Of a stretch of DNA of 9,138 bases, positions 1 through 6,974 are shown piece after piece. Position 1 is the stretch's first letter; every line of letters begins with the position of its first letter. The position numbers and the translations under genes are program-made. Below the pieces are notes generated by a model, which searched no databases, was not told the DNA's origin, and worked only from the letters and a program-made list of their open reading frames with translations. The stretch comes from Burkholderiales bacterium (GTDB lineage: Bacteria > Pseudomonadota > Gammaproteobacteria > Burkholderiales > Burkholderiaceae_C). The stretch is taken from NCBI GenBank assembly GCA_947462175.1, contig CANHOE010000091.1, forward strand, positions 1 through 9,138. Direction: 5' to 3'.

Positions 1-329
1 CGAGGTACCTCGACGAGGCCACTGCGACGCGGCGCCAGCACCAATTTCACCTGGCGCTGCGACGACATGCTGCCGTTGAGGATCTGCAGGCTGTTGCTGG
101 TGCTGCGACTGAGGATCTCGAAGTTCTTTTCCAGCGGTGCGAGGTCGGGGTCGCTGCTGCCGCTGCGGTCGCTTTGCAGCGTCAACTGAACCGATTCGCC
201 AGCAGCCAGTTGCGTGCGGTCGACCGACGCGGTGAAGGCTGCCCAGGCAGGGCTGCACAGCAAGCCGCCCAGGAAGACGACACCCATGGCGAGCAGGCTG
301 CGGGCAAGGCGCCGGGGTCCGTGGGTCAT
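1..329 (-). CDS. batD: BatD-like protein, N-terminal part cut by window edge
   Basis: Starts at ATG 329 (ATGA overlap with the batC stop) and runs off the left edge after 109 codons. A twin-positive N-terminus and the hydrophobic stretch LLAMGVVFLGGLLCSPAWAA form a signal peptide ending near residue 31. The mature part begins FTASVDRTQLAAGESVQLTL, then a strand-rich stretch with LEKNFEILSRSTSNSLQ, the usual opening of the BatD family (oxygen-tolerance protein, beta-sandwich repeats, C-terminal membrane anchor). The anchor would lie outside the window. As last gene of the cluster it is expected to be a large periplasmic protein tied to the vWA complex. The identification rests on about 80 mature residues plus position. 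Confidence 0.8.
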   Translation of the reverse strand, partial: MTHGPRRLARSLLAMGVVFLGGLLCSPAWAAFTASVDRTQLAAGESVQLTLQSDRSGSSDPDLAPLEKNFEILSRSTSNSLQILNGSMSSQRQVKLVLAPRRSGLVEVP

Positions 330-1210
330 GGGGCAGTTCCCTGGCGTGTCAGATGCTGGATCAGGAACTTGCGCCGGAGCAGACCGCTGGAATCGTCGGG
401 CAGTCGGCGCAGCCACTGGTCTTCGGCCAGTTGCTGTTCGGTGCGGGGCGGTGGTGTGTCGCGCTCGGTTCGCAGTCCCGAACGCGAGCGGGTGGCACCG
501 AGCACATCGCGCTCGGCCTGCGCCGCGTTGTCCTGGCTGTTGGGGTCGATGCGGCCGTTGGCGCCAGTGTCGTTGGCATCGGTGCCGCCGAGAGCGCCTG
601 CGCTGTTCCCCACACCGCCAGCCGGCGCGGCCTGGCCGGGGCCGCTGGCCTGACCCGGTTGGGGTTGCGGAGCCGCTTGCCGGCCAGCGGCGTCAGGGGT
701 GGCTGATCCCTGAGGTGCTTGACCGAGCGGGCCCGAAGCGGGTTGGGGCGTGGGTTGGGCACCGGCACCCCCCCCGGTGTTCGACGCGGTTCGGCCCTGC
801 TGTGACGAAGGTCGCTGCTGCGGTTGCAGCGTCTTGGCGATCAGATCGCGGTTGCGTTGCGCATCGCGATCTCCGGGGTCTCGGACAAGTGCTTCGTCGT
901 AGGCCTGCAGGGCCTCTCGCAGCGCGCCCGCGCGCGCCAGTGCATTGCCCCGGTTGTACGGCGCCTCGGGCGCATCGAGGCCAGCGTAGCTGTCGGCCGC
1001 GGCACGGTCATCGCCAGCCTTCAGCTGTGCCCAGGCCTTGCGGCGCGGATCGGTGTAGGCCTCTGCGGCGGCGGCGGCCCGCCCTGCGCGCAGTTCTGCC
1101 TCGCCGCGCTGGTCGGGGGTGCGCCACAGTGACGACCAGCCGCCCTCGGCCTGCGCCGTCGTGGCACAGAGCAAGAGCGCGGCGACGCACCAGCCTGCCT
1201 TCACCACCAT
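326..1210 (-). CDS. batC: BatC-like periplasmic TPR protein
   Basis: 294 residues from ATG 1210. Residues 1-22 form a secretion signal (VAALLLCATTAQA, cleavage likely after Ala21), so the protein is probably periplasmic. Residues about 35-125 hold TPR-like helical repeats, best seen in APYNRGNALARAGALREALQ (83-102) followed by AYDEALVRDPGD. From about 128 to 235 it is low complexity, rich in Gln, Pro, Gly and Ala. The C-terminus regains order with the conserved-looking QWLRRLPDDSSGLLRRKFLI (265-284), a motif I associate with BatC-type proteins. TPRs suggest a scaffold role with the vWA proteins. A run of eight G on the coding strand (775-768) sits in the low-complexity part. The stop shares an ATGA with batD. 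Confidence 0.88.
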   Translation of the reverse strand: MVVKAGWCVAALLLCATTAQAEGGWSSLWRTPDQRGEAELRAGRAAAAAEAYTDPRRKAWAQLKAGDDRAAADSYAGLDAPEAPYNRGNALARAGALREALQAYDEALVRDPGDRDAQRNRDLIAKTLQPQQRPSSQQGRTASNTGGGAGAQPTPQPASGPLGQAPQGSATPDAAGRQAAPQPQPGQASGPGQAAPAGGVGNSAGALGGTDANDTGANGRIDPNSQDNAAQAERDVLGATRSRSGLRTERDTPPPRTEQQLAEDQWLRRLPDDSSGLLRRKFLIQHLTRQGTAP

Positions 1211-2247
1211 CCCCTCCGAGCCAAGAAGGACACCAGCAACAGCAACGGCGGCAACAACCAGACGCCAGCGTCGCGCCAGCGCTCCGCCTCCACGTCACTC
1301 AGTGCGACGGCGCTGCGGGTCACCTTCGTCTGCAGTTGTGCGAGCAGCGCGGGCATCTCGTTGAGCTCGAAGACCCGGCCGCCGCCTGTGCGGGCCAGTT
1401 GCTGAAGCCGCGCCCGGTTCACCGGCTCGATCGTGGCGCTGCCATTTGCCTGCACCGTGGCGCCGACATCGGCGGTGGTCTGCGCAAGGTTTGGCAGCGC
1501 GCCCGGCCCGCCCGTTGCCGAGCTGCCTGCCCCACCGATCGCCAGGACGTCGACCGTGGTGCTGCGCTCGCGCAATGACTGGGCTGCGGCGCTCGCCTGT
1601 TCCGGATCGGCATAACCGTCGGTCAGCACCACCACGTGGCCACCCCGTGTCGTCGACCGTTCCAGCAACTGCTGAGCCATCACCAGCGCCGGGCCCAGCT
1701 TGTCACCACTGCTGGGCATCAAGTCCGGAGAAAGCGGGCCGGTCAGTCCGCGGACCGTGGCGACGTCGTCGGTCAGCGGGGTCACGGTATACGGCTCTGC
1801 GCTGAACACCACCAGGCCGACGCGGGCTCCCTGCGCCGCACCCAGCACGTCTTCGATGGCGTAGCGGGCGCGACTCACGCGGTTCGGGGCGGCGTCGGGC
1901 GCGAGCATCGATGGCGACAGGTCCAGCACCAGCACCCAGCCATCGGGCGTGGCGTTCGCAGCGGCGGGCTCGCGTTGCCAGGTCGGTCCGGCCAGTGCGA
2001 TCACCGCCAGTGTCCAGGCCAATGCCAGCCACGACCATGGCGCGGACCGGGTCGCGATCGCGGGCTCGGGCAGCCGCAGCGCCTCCAGCAATGGGGCATC
2101 CACCAGTGCCGCCCAGCCGCTGCCTGACGCACTGCGCCGCGCCAGCCAGGTGGCCATCGCCAGCAGCAGCGGCACCGCGAGCAGCCACCAAGGCCGTTCG
2201 AAATGGAAGTTGGCCAGCGCGGCCTGCCACTCGGCGATCAGCGCCAT
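1201..2247 (-). CDS. batB: BatB-like membrane-anchored von Willebrand A protein
   Basis: 348 residues from ATG 2247, overlapping batA by 10 bases. It has the same layout as its upstream paralogue: FHFERPWWLLAVPLLLAMA (14-32) as first membrane segment, a second at about 72-87, a vWA domain, and a terminal helix at about 329-343. The MIDAS motif reads DLSPS (109-113), with LTDGYAD (208-214) as the later aspartate site. The middle position is less canonical (SSGDKLGPAL, 179-188). A Gly/Ala/Ser/Thr-rich segment (about 238-275) lies before the last vWA strands, where relatives also carry a variable insert. The vWA core diverges from that of BatA, suggesting two distinct subunits of one complex rather than a recent duplication. 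It ends in GWW and overlaps batC by 10 bases. Confidence 0.9.
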   Translation of the reverse strand: MALIAEWQAALANFHFERPWWLLAVPLLLAMATWLARRSASGSGWAALVDAPLLEALRLPEPAIATRSAPWSWLALAWTLAVIALAGPTWQREPAAANATPDGWVLVLDLSPSMLAPDAAPNRVSRARYAIEDVLGAAQGARVGLVVFSAEPYTVTPLTDDVATVRGLTGPLSPDLMPSSGDKLGPALVMAQQLLERSTTRGGHVVVLTDGYADPEQASAAAQSLRERSTTVDVLAIGGAGSSATGGPGALPNLAQTTADVGATVQANGSATIEPVNRARLQQLARTGGGRVFELNEMPALLAQLQTKVTRSAVALSDVEAERWRDAGVWLLPPLLLLVSFLARRGWW

Positions 2248-3194
2248 CGCAGCCCCCGCAAGGCGACTGTCGGCACGCTCAGCAGCAAGGCCAGCGCCAG
2301 CGGCCAGGTGAACCACTCGTCGCTGGGGCGTACCCAGCGGTCTTGCGCTGCGGCGGGTTCGAGCTGATCCATCAGCGCGTACGCCTGCTGCAATGCGGCC
2401 GCATCGGTCGCACGAAAGTAGGCGCCACCGGTTTCGCTGGCGATGGCCTTCAAGGTGTTCTCGTCGAGATCGCTGTCCTCGTCGCTGCCCACGCCGATGG
2501 TGTAGATGCGCAGACGCTGCGCGGCGGCGAGGCGCGCAGCCGGCAATGGGGGCATCTCGCCGGCGTTGCTGCTGCCGTCGGTCAGCAGCACCAGCACCGT
2601 CTCGCGGCGGGCGTCCGGCGCAGTCCCTTCGCTGCTGCGCTCGGCCTGCAGCCGTTTCAGCGCCAGCCCGATCGCGTCGCCCAGTGCAGTGGCCGGGCCG
2701 GCCATGCCGATCGATGCTTCTTCCAGGAACTGGCCAATGGTGTCGAGGTCCGTGCTCAGCGGAGCCTGCAGATAGGGGCGGGTGCCGAACATGATCAGCC
2801 CGACCTGGTCGCCATGGCGGCGTCGGATGAAGTCGCCTGCGACGGCCTTGACGACCTGGAGCCGGCTCATGCGCCCGGCCATGTCCTGCGCCGCCATCGA
2901 GCCCGAGGTGTCAACGGCCAGCAGCAGGCGGCGCCCGGTGGTGGCAACCGGCTGCGGCTCACCCAGCCATTGCGGTCGCGCGGCGGCTATCAGAGTCAGC
3001 GCCCAGACCGCCGCGAACATCAGCAGCCGCCAGCGCGGCACGCGTGGCGCAGCGGGTGCCGAGCGTGGGCCAACCTGTGCTGCAAAGGGCAGGAACAGCG
3101 CAGCGCTGAGCGGCCGGGCCGGTGGTAGCCAGCGCGCGAACAACCAGGGCAGTGGCGCGGCCAGCAGCATCCAGGGCCATTCGAAGTGGATCAC
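2238..3194 (-). CDS. batA: BatA-like membrane-anchored von Willebrand A protein
   Basis: 318 residues from GTG 3194 (GTGA overlap with the preceding stop). The N-terminus has the FEWPWMLLAAPLPWLFA hydrophobic segment (4-20), a second membrane helix follows at about 57-73, and a C-terminal helix lies at about 295-311. Between them is a vWA domain with a complete metal-ion (MIDAS) site: DTSGS (95-99), Thr169 in ATALGDAIG, and LTDGSSNAG (204-212) with Asp206. Family knowledge places the vWA domain in the periplasm, tethered to the inner membrane, where it can bind proteins through its metal ion. An upstream in-frame methionine-like start (to 3212) lies inside the preceding gene and is less likely. 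It overlaps batB by 10 bases. The identity as the first Bat vWA protein is firm; the ligand is unknown. Confidence 0.9.
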   Translation of the reverse strand: MIHFEWPWMLLAAPLPWLFARWLPPARPLSAALFLPFAAQVGPRSAPAAPRVPRWRLLMFAAVWALTLIAAARPQWLGEPQPVATTGRRLLLAVDTSGSMAAQDMAGRMSRLQVVKAVAGDFIRRRHGDQVGLIMFGTRPYLQAPLSTDLDTIGQFLEEASIGMAGPATALGDAIGLALKRLQAERSSEGTAPDARRETVLVLLTDGSSNAGEMPPLPAARLAAAQRLRIYTIGVGSDEDSDLDENTLKAIASETGGAYFRATDAAALQQAYALMDQLEPAAAQDRWVRPSDEWFTWPLALALLLSVPTVALRGLRWR

Positions 3195-3700
3195 CGGGCG
3201 ACCCTCTTGCACTTGATGAAGGCGCGAGCGCCGTTGAGCCAGCGGGCGCGTTCGGCCAGTGCTGCGGGCTGATTCCGCGTGGCGGTATGCCCGCCATAGG
3301 CGCAGCGCAGCAGCGCTTGACCGCTGTCACCAGCCCAGTCGCTGCCGCCGTGGCGCACGACGAAGGCCAGCCAGGCGTGGCCGCTGAGCGACGCCACTGC
3401 ATCGCGTCCGTAACGCGCAACGGCGTAGCGGCGCAGCAGCAGCTGCACCTCGCGCGCGATGTGGGCATCGTCGATGCCGGCCTGCCCCGACATCGTCTGC
3501 AGTTGCGCCAATTCGCGCAGGGCCGCACGCTGCCAGCGCTTGACCGAAGGCTGCCGTGCTCGCCTGCGCAGCCACGCAGCCAGCGCCAGGCCCAGCAGCA
3601 ACAACGCCATCAGGCCCCACCACCCGGGCGCGAGCGGCCACCAGCCCAGCGGCGGCGGCGCGCGATCGGGGGCGAGCTGCTCCAGCAAGGTGGTGTTCAT
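3191..3700 (-). CDS. DUF4381-like single-pass membrane protein
   Basis: 169 residues from ATG 3700, which overlaps the DUF58 stop (ATGA). Residues 1-26 are Pro/Trp-rich (LEQLAPDRAPPPLGWWPLAP, 6-25). A hydrophobic helix at about 27-44 is followed by the basic RRRARQ stop-transfer. The remaining cytoplasmic domain (about 50-169) is helical, with LLLRRYAVARYGRDAVASLSG (87-107) as the most family-like part. This length, topology and operon position match the small DUF4381 protein commonly found between DUF58 and the first vWA protein in proteobacterial Bat clusters. It probably anchors or bridges the ATPase/DUF58 part to the membrane vWA proteins; that role is inferred. The stop shares a GTGA with batA. 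Confidence 0.8.
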   Translation of the reverse strand: MNTTLLEQLAPDRAPPPLGWWPLAPGWWGLMALLLLGLALAAWLRRRARQPSVKRWQRAALRELAQLQTMSGQAGIDDAHIAREVQLLLRRYAVARYGRDAVASLSGHAWLAFVVRHGGSDWAGDSGQALLRCAYGGHTATRNQPAALAERARWLNGARAFIKCKRVAR

Positions 3701-4593
3701 CGCGACTCGCTGATGAAGCGCGGCAGCGTTTGTGCCAGATCGCCGCCGGTGTCCAGGCGCAGCAGTGGCAGGCGATGAGTGCGGCTGAGATCGGTGAGAT
3801 GCTGCTCGCGCCGGGCCCAGGTGGCCACCCAGGCAGAGCGGCTGGCGGCGCCGTCGATCGACCAGCTCTGCCCGGGCAAGCCAACGCGAAAAGCCCCGTT
3901 GGGCAGGCCATCGCGCTCCAGTGGATCGGTGAGCCACAGCAGCCGGCATTCGGCGCGCAAGCCGATGGTCAGCAGCGCGGTTTCCGTGGCCGCATCGAGT
4001 GCGCTGAAGTCGCTGAGCACAAACACCGTGCTGCCTGAGCGCAACAGAGGTCGCAAGGTGCTGAGCGCTACCGCCAGCCCGTCCCCTGCGGGCTCGCCTG
4101 GGGTCCGTGGCTGGCTCTGCACCAGCGCCTGCAGCGTGGCCAGGGCCCCGATGTCACGGGAGCGTGGCGGCAACAGCTGTGGTAACCCAGTGCCTTGTGT
4201 CAGGACGGCACCCAGTCGATCCCCGGCGCTGACGGTGACCCAGGCCAACCACGCGGCCGCGCGAAGCAGCAGCGCCGATTTGAGCTGCTGGCGGCTGCCG
4301 AAGTACAGCCCAGGATGCAGATCGGCGAGCAGCCAGACCACGCGCTCGCGCTCCTCTCGGAACAGCTTGGTGTGAGGCCGGCCGCGTCGGGCAGTCACGC
4401 GCCAATCGATGGTGCGAGCGTCGTCACCTTGGGCATAGGCGCGCACCTCGTCAAATTCGAGACCGCGGCCGCGATGGGCGCTGCGGTGTCCGCCCTGCAA
4501 CTGCGCCGCTGCCGGATGGCGCAGGTGCATCTCCAGCCCGTGCGCGGCGCCACGCAGCGCAACCAGCTCGTCGAGGTCCGGCAGCAGCCCCAT
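3697..4593 (-). CDS. DUF58 domain protein of the Bat operon
   Basis: 298 residues from ATG 4593, 13 bases after the moxR stop. The DUF58 signature is clear: GLEFDEVRAYAQGDDAR (44-60), then TIDWRVTARRGRPHTKLFRE (61-80), followed by a vWA-like alpha/beta region. In that region VVWLLADLHPGLYFG (85-99) takes the place of the first MIDAS strand, and FVLSDFSALD (191-200) is the later strand. The canonical DxSxS is absent, which is usual in DUF58 proteins. No transmembrane segment or signal peptide is seen, so it is probably cytoplasmic and contacts MoxR. Its stop shares an ATGA with the next gene. The frame is open further upstream (to 4953), but that stretch overlaps moxR and does not resemble the family. 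The biochemical role is unknown. Confidence 0.9.
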   Translation of the reverse strand: MGLLPDLDELVALRGAAHGLEMHLRHPAAAQLQGGHRSAHRGRGLEFDEVRAYAQGDDARTIDWRVTARRGRPHTKLFREERERVVWLLADLHPGLYFGSRQQLKSALLLRAAAWLAWVTVSAGDRLGAVLTQGTGLPQLLPPRSRDIGALATLQALVQSQPRTPGEPAGDGLAVALSTLRPLLRSGSTVFVLSDFSALDAATETALLTIGLRAECRLLWLTDPLERDGLPNGAFRVGLPGQSWSIDGAASRSAWVATWARREQHLTDLSRTHRLPLLRLDTGGDLAQTLPRFISESR

Positions 4594-4606
4594 CGCCTGC
4601 CCGGGT

Positions 4607-5593
4607 TCAGGGGGTCGGGACGGTGCGCAGCAGCTCGACGACGCAGTCCTGGGCGGTGACCCGAGCGGCTTGCGCGCTGTAGTCCAGCAACAGGCGGTGG
4701 CGAAGGGCATCGGGAGCGATCGCTTGCACGTCTTCCGGGCTGACGTAATCGCGGCCATCCAGCCAGGCCAGGGCGCGCGCGCCGCGCTCGATCGCAATCG
4801 CCGCGCGCGGGCTGGCGCCCCAGCGCAGCCAGCCAGCCAGCAGCGCGCTGTAGGGGGCAGGGTGGCGCGTCGCATCGACCAGCGCGGCGATGTAGTCAGC
4901 CACCGAGTCGGCCAGCGTGAGTGCCAGCACTTCATGCCGTGCAGCAAATACATCGGCCTGTGGCAACTTGTGCGGCGGCGGAGGCATCTCGACTTCAGAC
5001 ACCGCCTCCTGCCGGGCCAGTGCCATGATCAGTCGGGTGGTCGCGCGGTCGGGGTAATCGACGCGTGTGTGCAGCATGAAGCGATCGAGCTGAGCTTCGG
5101 GGAGCGGGTAGGTGCCTTCCTGCTCGATCGGGTTCTGGGTGGCCATGACCATGAACAGGTGCGGCAGCTGATAGGTGGACACACCCACGGTGATCTGCCG
5201 CTCGGCCATCGCTTCGAGCAGCGCCGACTGCACCTTGGCCGGCGCGCGATTGATCTCGTCGGCCAGAATCAGGTTGTGGAACAGCGGCCCACGCTGGAAG
5301 CGGAAGCTGCCTTCTTCAGGGCGGTAGATGTCGGAGCCGGTGAGGTCGGCAGGCAGCATGTCGGGGGTGAACTGCACGCGCTGGAAGTCGCACTCCACAC
5401 CGTGTGCCATCGCCTTGACGGCGCGGGTCTTCGCCAGACCGGGCGGGCCTTCGACCAGCAGGTGGCCATCGGCGAGTAGCGCGACCAGCAGGCGCTCAAC
5501 CAGAGCGGGCTGCCCGAGCACCTGTCCCTCCAGGTAGCGGCGCAGTCGGTCAAAGGCGTCGTGCGTGCTGGCGACAGCTGGCGGCAGGGTCAT
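4607..5593 (-). CDS. moxR: MoxR-family AAA+ ATPase
   Basis: 328 residues, a typical length for MoxR proteins. Walker A GPPGLAKT (49-56), Walker B LILADE (108-113), sensor 1 ATQNP (151-155) and GASPR in the sensor 2 region (259-263) are all intact, so it should bind and hydrolyse ATP, probably as a cytoplasmic hexamer. The C-terminal lid domain (about 220-328) is complete. MoxR ATPases act as chaperones or remodelling machines together with vWA-domain proteins, and this one heads a full Bat cluster, which implies the downstream DUF58 and vWA proteins are its partners. The ATG at 5593 is the first start that keeps the whole N-terminus, but no clear Shine-Dalgarno precedes it. It is the first gene after a 175-base spacer, so it is the likely operon leader. 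The client is unknown. Confidence 0.92.
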   Translation of the reverse strand: MTLPPAVASTHDAFDRLRRYLEGQVLGQPALVERLLVALLADGHLLVEGPPGLAKTRAVKAMAHGVECDFQRVQFTPDMLPADLTGSDIYRPEEGSFRFQRGPLFHNLILADEINRAPAKVQSALLEAMAERQITVGVSTYQLPHLFMVMATQNPIEQEGTYPLPEAQLDRFMLHTRVDYPDRATTRLIMALARQEAVSEVEMPPPPHKLPQADVFAARHEVLALTLADSVADYIAALVDATRHPAPYSALLAGWLRWGASPRAAIAIERGARALAWLDGRDYVSPEDVQAIAPDALRHRLLLDYSAQAARVTAQDCVVELLRTVPTP

Positions 5594-5768
5594 GGGCGGG
5601 TGTCCGGTGGCGATGAGCTCGCGCGAAGAAGTCGCAGCGTCTCCACAGACGCAGCAATGGCTCGATTCTCAAGCCATGCCGAAGGTTCCCAGGGAAATCT
5701 GCCGTACAGCGTGAGGACTGTCCGGGTTGCTCTGCCAAGGCAGAGACCGCGCATTGGCGAACGCGCGG
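5594..5768 (-). promoter_or_regulatory. Spacer between the lipid cassette and the moxR/bat operon
   Basis: This is the only sizeable non-coding stretch in the window (175 bases). Besides the tandem hairpins near the synthase stop it holds an 11-base palindrome TTCCCAGGGAA (5686-5696). It also holds a perfect 6-base-arm hairpin GCGTCT-CCAC-AGACGC (5637-5652), whose near edge is 43 bases from the moxR start. A promoter for the Bat genes is expected here because the spacing breaks the run of overlapping genes. The best sigma70-like guess (TTGAGA at 5672-5667) has a poor -10 and I do not call it. No strong ribosome binding site precedes moxR. Confidence 0.35.
5730..5745 (-). repeat. Second tandem hairpin after the synthase gene
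   Basis: CTCTGCC-AA-GGCAGAG is a perfect 7-base-arm inverted repeat (or a 6-base stem with a 4-base loop). It directly abuts the hairpin at 5745-5770. On the transcript it comes second. The two together look like a structured 3' end, though no U-tract follows. Confidence 0.35.
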
Positions 5769-5770
5769 TC
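5745..5770 (-). terminator. Hairpin over the synthase stop codon, possible transcript end or attenuator
   Basis: Arms GACCGCGC (5745-5752) and GCGCGGTC (5763-5770) form a perfect 8-base GC-rich stem with a 10-base loop, overlapping the stop codon of the synthase gene. No T-run follows on the minus strand, so it is not a standard intrinsic terminator. It may protect the 3' end, partly terminate transcription, or be chance in GC-rich DNA. Confidence 0.3.
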
Positions 5771-6974
5771 AGGCTGCCAGTGGGGGGCGGGCTCGCCGCG
5801 CATTTGCCGCCAGAGCGGCGATGACCTGCGCGATGTCGTCGTCGCTTTGTGCGGCGCTCAGGCTGATACGCACCAGACTCAGGCCGGACGGTGTGGCCGG
5901 CGGAATCATCAGGTTGGTGTAGATGCCCGCATCGAGCAAGCTCTGCCACAGCGCCAGCGCGTCGTCTCGCGAGTCGAACACGATCGCAGCAACCGGGCCG
6001 GGAGTCGTCGTGCCGAGCCGATAGCCCAGCTTGTTCAACTCGCCGTACACCCGTTCCGCATGACGCCACAGCCGTGCACGCAAATCGTGGCCCTGCAACA
6101 CTTTTCGCAGTGCCTGATGTGTTGCGGCAATCACGGGTGGTGGCGGCGAGGCGGTGAAGATGTAGGGTCGGCTGACCATGCGCATGAATTCGACCTCGGC
6201 ATGTCGGCCGAGGCAGAACCCGCCAACGCCGCCGAGGCTCTTCGAGAAGGTGCCAACAATGAAGTCAACCTCGCCGAGAAGATCCTGGGCTTCGCACAGG
6301 CCCAGCCCGCGTGGCCCGAACGCGCCAAAAGAATGGGCCTCATCGACGAGCAGCCAAGCTCCGTGGCGCTTCTTGATCTCGACGATCTCGCGCAACGGCG
6401 CACGGTCGCCCAGCGTGCTGTACAGGCTCTCTACGACGATCAATGTGCGGCTGGCTGCCTCACCCAGGCGCTCCAGGCGACGGTCCAGGTTTTCCGGGTC
6501 GTTGTGGCGAAAGCGGATGGTGGTGGCGTGGCTGAGTCTGCAGCCATCGTGAATGCTGGCGTGGCTGTCGGCGTCGACGAGCAGGGTGTCACCCTCGCCG
6601 GCCAGGGCCGACAGCGTGCCGAGGTTGGCCTGGTAGCCGGTCGAAAAGACGATCGCCGTTGGCCAGCCGAAGGCACTGGCCAGCGAATGTTCCAGGGCAC
6701 GATGCCCCGCGTAGTTGCCGCTGGCCATGCGAGAGCCGGTTGTGCCGGTGCCCAACGATTCAATCGCGGCGATCGCTGCAGCTCGGCAGTCGGCGTCGTA
6801 GGTCAATCCGAGGTAATTGTTGGTCCCGGCGAGGATCACACGCCGACCATTGATCGTGGCCGAGGTAGCCGAATGCACGTCGTCCATTGGCGTGGCGATC
6901 GGTGCCACCTGGCTGTTCTCAGCCAAGCTGGAAGCCAGTCCACGCTGAACCGAAAACTTATCGAGAAGACTCAC
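5769..6974 (-). CDS. spt: Serine palmitoyltransferase-like alpha-oxoamine synthase (PLP-dependent)
   Basis: 401 residues from GTG 6974, a soluble fold-type I PLP enzyme of the alpha-oxoamine synthase family (with KBL, BioF, HemA). Landmarks: GTGTTGSR (75-82), DADSHASIHDG (134-144) with PLP-stacking His138, VDEAHS (210-215) with Asp211 and His214, and TFSKSLGGVGGF (242-253) with Schiff-base Lys245. RPYIFTASPPPP (269-280) follows, then PPATP (358-362) and Arg369. As I recall it, the PATP loop and the following arginine are hallmarks of Sphingomonas serine palmitoyltransferase, whose residues H159, D231, K265 and R390 match here with a constant offset of 20-21. Expected reaction: L-serine plus acyl thioester gives 3-ketosphinganine and CO2, probably from acyl-ACP given the neighbours. 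Another amino acid (cysteate, alanine, glycine) or a CqsA-like signal synthase role cannot be excluded. The frame extends upstream to 7010 inside acp, but the GTGA junction is the likely start. Confidence 0.85.
   Translation of the reverse strand: MSLLDKFSVQRGLASSLAENSQVAPIATPMDDVHSATSATINGRRVILAGTNNYLGLTYDADCRAAAIAAIESLGTGTTGSRMASGNYAGHRALEHSLASAFGWPTAIVFSTGYQANLGTLSALAGEGDTLLVDADSHASIHDGCRLSHATTIRFRHNDPENLDRRLERLGEAASRTLIVVESLYSTLGDRAPLREIVEIKKRHGAWLLVDEAHSFGAFGPRGLGLCEAQDLLGEVDFIVGTFSKSLGGVGGFCLGRHAEVEFMRMVSRPYIFTASPPPPVIAATHQALRKVLQGHDLRARLWRHAERVYGELNKLGYRLGTTTPGPVAAIVFDSRDDALALWQSLLDAGIYTNLMIPPATPSGLSLVRISLSAAQSDDDIAQVIAALAANARRARPPLAA

Noticed and set aside
214..1578. Long plus-strand open frame (454 residues) opposite batC/batB
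   Set aside because: Arg/Pro/Ala-rich with no recognisable domain. It is antisense to two well-supported Bat genes, as expected for shadow frames in GC-rich DNA.
1911..3128. Plus-strand open frame (405 residues) opposite batB/batA
   Set aside because: Low-complexity Arg/Ala/Gln translation with no motifs; the minus strand encodes intact vWA domains.
4594..4953. N-terminal extension of the DUF58 frame inside moxR
   Set aside because: The extension is Arg/Trp/Ser-rich and lies wholly over moxR. The family match begins after the ATG at 4593, just beyond the moxR stop.
5644..5672. Possible sigma70 promoter for moxR (TTGAGA, 17-base spacing)
   Set aside because: The matching -10 hexamer reads TCTGTG, too far from consensus to call.
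5550..5738. Small minus-strand frame (62 residues) covering the spacer before moxR
   Set aside because: Arg/His-rich, overlaps moxR, no ribosome binding site or recognisable feature.
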